In this document: positions 6,560-9,543 of the stretch, piece after piece
How positions within the stretch are numbered: position 1 is the first letter of the stretch
How the letters are laid out: every line of letters begins with the position of its first letter
Assembly: GCA_947456345.1 (NCBI GenBank)
Contig: CANGQU010000013.1
Span: 1 to 9,543 of the forward strand
Direction of reading: 5' to 3'
Length of the DNA: 9,543 nucleotides
Origin: Alphaproteobacteria bacterium
GTDB taxonomy: Bacteria; Pseudomonadota; Alphaproteobacteria; SHNJ01
Position numbers and translations under genes: made by a program
The notes under the pieces: model-generated
Told to the model about the DNA's origin: nothing
The model's database searches: none
Seen by the model: only the letters and a program-made list of their open reading frames with translations

Positions 6560-7786
6560 ATGGCAACCTTCTATACCGCCAAATTTCTGCAGCCAACCTC
6601 GATGGGGATGCGCGAGATGCAGCGCGATTTTTTCCTGCCCGATCCCAAATCGGTGCGCGAAGAAATCGTCAATCTGGGCGGCATACCACTGTCGATCCGG
6701 CACCGTAAACCGGCGTGGTACGAACGCGAATATATCAGCGGCAAATTCAAACGCTCTTTCCTCCGTTCTCTTTCATTTCACGTTCAGGCAGGCATGTCGC
6801 CCGGGCGCGCTTTGTGGATCGTGATCGAGGGTGAAGGGGACCGGAAAAAACGCGTCGAGCTGGAACCGGGCCTGGAAGTTTTGCGGCGCGGTGGCGGATT
6901 CATCACCTCGCTCAAAGAATTGAAAATGTTCGACCGCTCCGTTATCGCCATTTTGTCGGCCGGCGAAAAGGTCGGCGCGTTGCGGGAAGTTATTGAATCT
7001 GCATTGCAGCATATGGAAGAAAAGGGCAAAACCTGGAAAATGATGTCGGCTGCGATCGGTTGGCTGTGGTTCGACATTTCATCATCGGTATCGACCGTAA
7101 TTGGCGTCCAATTCGGTTATTTGCCCTGGCTTGAAACCAATGGCGTGGACACTCAGGACGTCAAGTTAAAAGCGGAATTTGAAAGCGCACTGCAAACTGC
7201 CTATTACATCAACGGCTTTTTGCTGGCGGTGGCAATTGTTATGTGTTTGGCTGGTGTTTTTGTTGTGGCGTCTTTGATCTTCAAGCGTGGGGTGTTTGAA
7301 GAATTTTCATCCAAAATGGTGCGCAAAATGCCGGTCATCCGGACCTTTGTTGAGAATACCGCCATGGCCGAAACCTTTGGTATTGTTGGCCGCATGCTCA
7401 AGGGCAAGGTGCAATTCGATGAATGTATCAAAGTCGCGGCCGATTCGACGCCAGTAAAACAAGTAGCGCAGTTATGGCGCCAGGTGCTGGACCGGGTAAT
7501 GCGCGGCGACACGATCGACCGCGCCTTTCGCAATCCGATTATGACCCGCTCCGAATTAATCGAAATCGGTGCGCACCAAAACAGCGATCAATTGGCGATG
7601 ATGTTTTTAAACATCGCCTCGGAACGCAGCGAGGCCAGTAAAAGGGGCTTACGGCAAATTGTCGTGGGCGGCATCGCCTTTGTTATTTTATACACGTTTT
7701 TGGCCGCAGGTGCGGCAATGTGGGTGTTATGGGTACAGAACAAGGGCTTGACCGATACGTTGCAGGGCATTTCTGGCGGCTATTAA
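6560..7786 (+). CDS. pilR: GspF/PilC/PilR-type inner-membrane platform protein
   Basis: This is the polytopic platform protein on which the assembly ATPase acts. The 408-residue product has an N-terminal cytoplasmic extension (about 1-62), a first T2SSF repeat (about 63-165, with SFHVQAGMSPGRAL and AILSAGEKVGALREVIE), membrane segments at about 165-185 and 217-240, a second T2SSF repeat (about 262-362, with ETFGIVGRMLKGKVQFDECI and SELIEIGAHQNSDQL), and a last membrane segment (about 366-392). Two repeated cytoplasmic domains with three membrane helices is the standard GspF/PilC plan. In both repeats the typical G-x-x-L glycine turn is kept. The start has AGGGG at 6551-6555 and lies 12 nt after the ATPase stop, so the two are surely translated from one message. 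Its length is close to the family norm. Confidence 0.9.
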   Translation: MATFYTAKFLQPTSMGMREMQRDFFLPDPKSVREEIVNLGGIPLSIRHRKPAWYEREYISGKFKRSFLRSLSFHVQAGMSPGRALWIVIEGEGDRKKRVELEPGLEVLRRGGGFITSLKELKMFDRSVIAILSAGEKVGALREVIESALQHMEEKGKTWKMMSAAIGWLWFDISSSVSTVIGVQFGYLPWLETNGVDTQDVKLKAEFESALQTAYYINGFLLAVAIVMCLAGVFVVASLIFKRGVFEEFSSKMVRKMPVIRTFVENTAMAETFGIVGRMLKGKVQFDECIKVAADSTPVKQVAQLWRQVLDRVMRGDTIDRAFRNPIMTRSELIEIGAHQNSDQLAMMFLNIASERSEASKRGLRQIVVGGIAFVILYTFLAAGAAMWVLWVQNKGLTDTLQGISGGY

Positions 7787-7787
7787 A

Positions 7788-7861
7788 AGCGTATAGCGTT
7801 TAGCGTATAGCGTATAGGGTCGATCCGCATCCCATTCGCTACACGCTGCACGCTAAACGCC
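7788..7861. repeat. Inverted array of AGCGTWT heptamers (REP-like)
   Basis: The left arm is four tandem 7-mers: AGCGTAT (7788), AGCGTTT (7795), AGCGTAT (7802) and AGCGTAT (7809), followed by AGGG. The right arm (7834-7861) carries four degenerate copies in the opposite orientation: ATTCGCT, ACACGCT, GCACGCT and AAACGCC. An 18-nt spacer separates the arms. The RNA or single strand could fold into a long imperfect hairpin. It resembles repetitive extragenic palindromes in size and position. Possible roles are message stabilisation after the platform gene, transcription attenuation, protein binding, or none; the sequence alone does not decide. Confidence 0.8.
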
Positions 7862-7868
7862 AACTTCA

Positions 7869-7890
7869 TCAGGTCCTGAATTGTTTTTTT
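7869..7890 (+). terminator. Weak terminator-like hairpin and T-run
   Basis: TCAG (7869-7872), loop GTC, and CTGA (7876-7879) form a 4-bp stem followed by ATTG and seven Ts (7884-7890). The stem is short for an intrinsic terminator. Together with the larger inverted repeat just upstream it may reduce read-through into the next gene, but this is uncertain. Confidence 0.22.
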
Positions 7891-7915
7891 AATTTGATTC
7901 GGCTAGGAATAAAGA

Positions 7916-8770
7916 ATGCGCTATCTAGACGTTTTTACCCCAGATTCTATTATTGCCGCCTCGGTTCCGTTCGGTAACGAGGATCCGCGCGAAGCGGCAT
8001 ACAACAACGCCGCCTATGCGCTGGACCGCGACGACGTGCATTTATTGGCCTCGGTCGAGAATAAAAAAGTCTTTTATATCGCCGCCGCCTCCGAAGATTT
8101 TGCTGCGCATTTGAACGCCGTCACCCCGTTGGCCGCCGCCTTGCCGGGAATGAAAGGGCATCAAGGCGATGGCGCTTACTTGGCGATTTCCGAATCCGGC
8201 TATGCCGTGGTGGTACGCAAGGGGGATGAGCTGTATTCTTATGTTGGCGACCGGCAATCGGTGGATGCTTTTATTGCCAGCCACGACGTGCCAACTTTTT
8301 CCGCCAATGACGCTGCCGCCCTGCCTTGGGAAGGATTCCGCATCGGCGGCATTAAGCGTGCCGAACGCGTGGCACGGACGACCCTGTTGCTCGGCGCTGG
8401 GCTGGCTTTAATATCGTTTTTGATGTGGTTTGGTGTTTCTGTTTGGTCTAATAATATCGATGAAGATCTTGAGCGTATTCGTAACGAGAATAGTGCCGCG
8501 TTAGATCAAGCAGTAGCCAAGCTACGTGTCATTTCAGGTCAGCCAGTGCTGCAAGATATATATGAAATGCAGCGCATCATCGCCCTTACCACCAATGCCG
8601 GTGGCTTGCCGAATTATTTTAAGATCGAAAAAGGCGAAAAAAGCTGGAAAGTCGAATTGCCAACCTTTGTTTTAAACGATTATATCGAACAATTCGGCAA
8701 GAATTTGACGTTAAAACGCGATACCGAGAAAAATATTTTGATCGTCGAATTGCCAGCAAAAACCAAATAA
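7916..8770 (+). CDS. Bitopic assembly-platform protein, GspL/BfpC/PilO-like
   Basis: The 284-residue product has no signal peptide. A cytoplasmic N-terminal domain (about 1-150) is followed by one membrane helix (about 154-176, TTLLLGAGLALISFLMWFGV), a charged, probably coiled-coil stretch (about 180-206), and a periplasmic domain (about 210-284) whose ending, SWKVELPTFVLNDYIEQF and then KNILIVELP, alternates beta and alpha like the ferredoxin-like domains of GspL and PilN/PilO proteins. This N-in, C-out layout with a large cytoplasmic domain matches GspL and BfpC/TcpD, which anchor the ATPase to the membrane; PilO of IncI pili is also comparable in role but longer. The assignment rests on topology and neighbours, not on a recognised motif. 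ATG 7916 is supported by AGGA at 7905-7908. The next gene follows after 13 nt. Confidence 0.6.
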   Translation: MRYLDVFTPDSIIAASVPFGNEDPREAAYNNAAYALDRDDVHLLASVENKKVFYIAAASEDFAAHLNAVTPLAAALPGMKGHQGDGAYLAISESGYAVVVRKGDELYSYVGDRQSVDAFIASHDVPTFSANDAAALPWEGFRIGGIKRAERVARTTLLLGAGLALISFLMWFGVSVWSNNIDEDLERIRNENSAALDQAVAKLRVISGQPVLQDIYEMQRIIALTTNAGGLPNYFKIEKGEKSWKVELPTFVLNDYIEQFGKNLTLKRDTEKNILIVELPAKTK

Positions 8771-8783
8771 GGGTCAGTGTACG

Positions 8784-9245
8784 ATGAGTTTTATGGAATC
8801 CCTATCCAAGGCAGGCGCCTCGACCGCGGCGGTGGTCGTTTGGACGCTGACGGCATTTTTGATGCTGGGCGCGGTGTGGGAAGCGCGGAAATTTGTAACG
8901 GTACGCGAAAGCCTGGCGGTGATAATGGCCACAACACCGCCGGAAATCGTTGTTACCGATAAGCCCGCCGAAGAAGCCGAGTATATGCGCGTTGTCGATA
9001 TGGTTAAGCAAATGCATCCGACTCTTCGAATCGGTTATGACACCAATTCCAAGGGGATTTTTACGGAATCGAGTGATTTGACAGCTTATTATGAATGGCT
9101 GATTTCAATCTACGATATTATGACCGCTGTGCCGAATGCAAAATGGGCTACGGTCTCCATGTGTGTAGGTGACGGGTGCACTTCTGGCGCAAAATACCGT
9201 ATTGTTATGACGGCGCAAAGGCGCGATATCAATCTAAAGAAATAG
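8784..9245 (+). CDS. Small bitopic membrane protein, possibly GspM/PilO-like
   Basis: I do not recognise a family by motif. The 153-residue product has a very short cytoplasmic start, one membrane helix (about 14-32), and a periplasmic part (about 35-153) that includes a helix rich in Tyr/Trp (LTAYYEWLISIYDIM, 99-113) and a final strand pair with two cysteines (127 and 132) that could form a disulfide. A small N-in bitopic protein encoded directly after a GspL/BfpC-like gene fits GspM or PilO, which pair with GspL or PilN in the assembly platform; that role is inference. The alternative of a prepilin is less likely because there is no Glu five residues after a Gly processing site. ATG 8784 is used; ATG 8793 is a possible internal start. 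The ribosome-binding site is weak (GGGT at 8771-8774). Confidence 0.5.
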   Translation: MSFMESLSKAGASTAAVVVWTLTAFLMLGAVWEARKFVTVRESLAVIMATTPPEIVVTDKPAEEAEYMRVVDMVKQMHPTLRIGYDTNSKGIFTESSDLTAYYEWLISIYDIMTAVPNAKWATVSMCVGDGCTSGAKYRIVMTAQRRDINLKK

Positions 9246-9259
9246 TTCTTTGGTTTTTT
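9234..9259 (+). terminator. Likely intrinsic terminator overlapping the last stop codon
   Basis: CTAAAGAA (9234-9241) pairs with TTCTTTGG (9246-9253) as an 8-bp stem with one U-G wobble, a 4-nt loop (ATAG), and six Ts immediately after (9254-9259). The TAG stop codon of the preceding gene (9243-9245) lies in the loop. The stem is AU-rich, so its stability is modest, but the hairpin-plus-T-run arrangement is textbook and its place at the end of the gene block fits an operon end. Confidence 0.5.
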
Positions 9260-9543
9260 ATTTCTGGATTGCTTTAACGCAAAAATTCCACATTAATCTG
9301 TCTCGACTGAGTGATTTACCCCTAAGTGAGGGGCACAGCCAACCGGATCGGTTCGACACAAGAATTCAGCAAAAATGTAAATAGTAAACGACAATAATTA
9401 GTAATTCTTGCTCAGGGTATGAGTTTAGAGGAAAGCTTATTTAGTTGGCAATTGCTGTAACAAGAGTGTTTTATCAAGCGTTGCCCGCCAAAAGTGCTAC
9501 TCTAATTTCGTGCGGTAGTACTCAAAAAATTTACTGTGTTAAC
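9246..9543. other. AT-richer non-coding stretch to the window edge
   Basis: After the last gene, base composition shifts to AT-richer sequence and no ORF of convincing size or codon use is seen on either strand. It contains two small hairpins (9319-9333 with CCCCT/AGGGG arms; 9341-9353 with AACCG/CGGTT arms), an 8-bp inverted repeat (CAAGAATT at 9359-9366 and AATTCTTG at 9403-9410), and a weak promoter-like pair listed separately. It may be the control region of a gene beginning beyond the right edge. Confidence 0.5.
9445..9474 (+). promoter_or_regulatory. Weak promoter-like pair near the right edge
   Basis: TTGGCA (9445-9450, five of six -35 bases) is followed after 18 nt by TTTTAT (9469-9474, four of six -10 bases). 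In AT-rich DNA such matches occur by chance, and no downstream gene is visible to support it. Confidence 0.2.

Larger units (their letters stand above)
7787..7915. other. Intergenic gap of 129 nt holding the heptamer repeat
   Basis: This gap separates the platform-protein gene from the bitopic protein gene. It holds an inverted array of 7-bp repeats (7788-7861), a T-run at 7884-7890, and an AGGA ribosome-binding site (7905-7908) 7 nt before ATG 7916. No ORF is evident. Confidence 0.5.

Noticed and set aside
7788..7861. Heptamer array considered as a CRISPR array or plasmid iteron origin
   Set aside because: The repeats are 7 bp, contiguous and without unique spacers, so it is not CRISPR. There is no replication initiator gene or AT-rich melting region adjoining it to support an origin.
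8784..8880. N-terminus of the last small protein as a type IV prepilin leader (KAG followed by a hydrophobic stretch)
   Set aside because: There is no Glu at the fifth position after the Gly, the helix starts in small polar residues, and the position after a GspL/BfpC-like gene suits a GspM/PilO-type protein better.
9419..9460. Short ATG frame of 13 codons in the right flank, a possible leader peptide
   Set aside because: The AGGG before it is only 1 nt from the ATG, and no attenuator-like hairpin or repeated regulatory codons follow.

Overview
The window reads as part of one secretion or pilus locus from a Gram-negative bacterium. GC is moderate (a little above 50% by eye), and every recognisable gene lies on the + strand. 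The cell must have two membranes: there is a lipoprotein secretin, a VirB9-type periplasmic/outer-membrane protein and several exported Pro/Ala-rich proteins. An alphaproteobacterial or related proteobacterial origin is my inference from the overall look of the VirB8/VirB9 proteins; nothing in the window proves it. No rRNA, tRNA, CRISPR array, transposase or integrase was seen.

Layout. (1) Positions 1-58 may hold the tail of an upstream gene. (2) 94-3960 is a tightly packed block: a VirB8-family inner-membrane protein, a VirB9/TrbG/CagX-family protein, and a PilN-like outer-membrane secretin lipoprotein, separated by 2 nt and 1 nt. (3) A 199-nt gap with a candidate promoter and a strong ribosome-binding site leads into 4160-7786: a small exported protein with a PilP/GspC-like C-terminal domain, a GspE/PilB/PilQ-type ATPase, and a GspF/PilC/PilR-type inner-membrane platform protein. 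(4) A 129-nt gap contains an inverted array of 7-bp repeats. (5) 7916-9245 encodes two single-pass membrane proteins whose topologies suit the GspL/BfpC/PilO-like and GspM/PilO-like halves of an assembly platform; a likely intrinsic terminator overlaps the last stop codon. (6) 9246-9543 is an AT-richer stretch with no convincing gene.

How the genes work together. The secretin, PilP/GspC-like protein, hexameric ATPase, polytopic platform protein and two bitopic proteins make up most of a type IVb pilus or type II secretion machine, closest in style to the pilN-pilR genes of IncI-type thin pili. What stands out is that the same gene string opens with VirB8 and VirB9 homologues from a type IV secretion system, and a secretin follows VirB9 in the place where VirB10 would be expected. 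No VirB10, VirB4, VirB11, prepilin or prepilin peptidase is recognisable here. The best hypothesis is a hybrid envelope machine, or two adjoining and possibly co-transcribed machines, combining a type IV secretion periplasmic module with a type IV pilus/type II motor and secretin. That hypothesis rests on gene order and visible motifs only.
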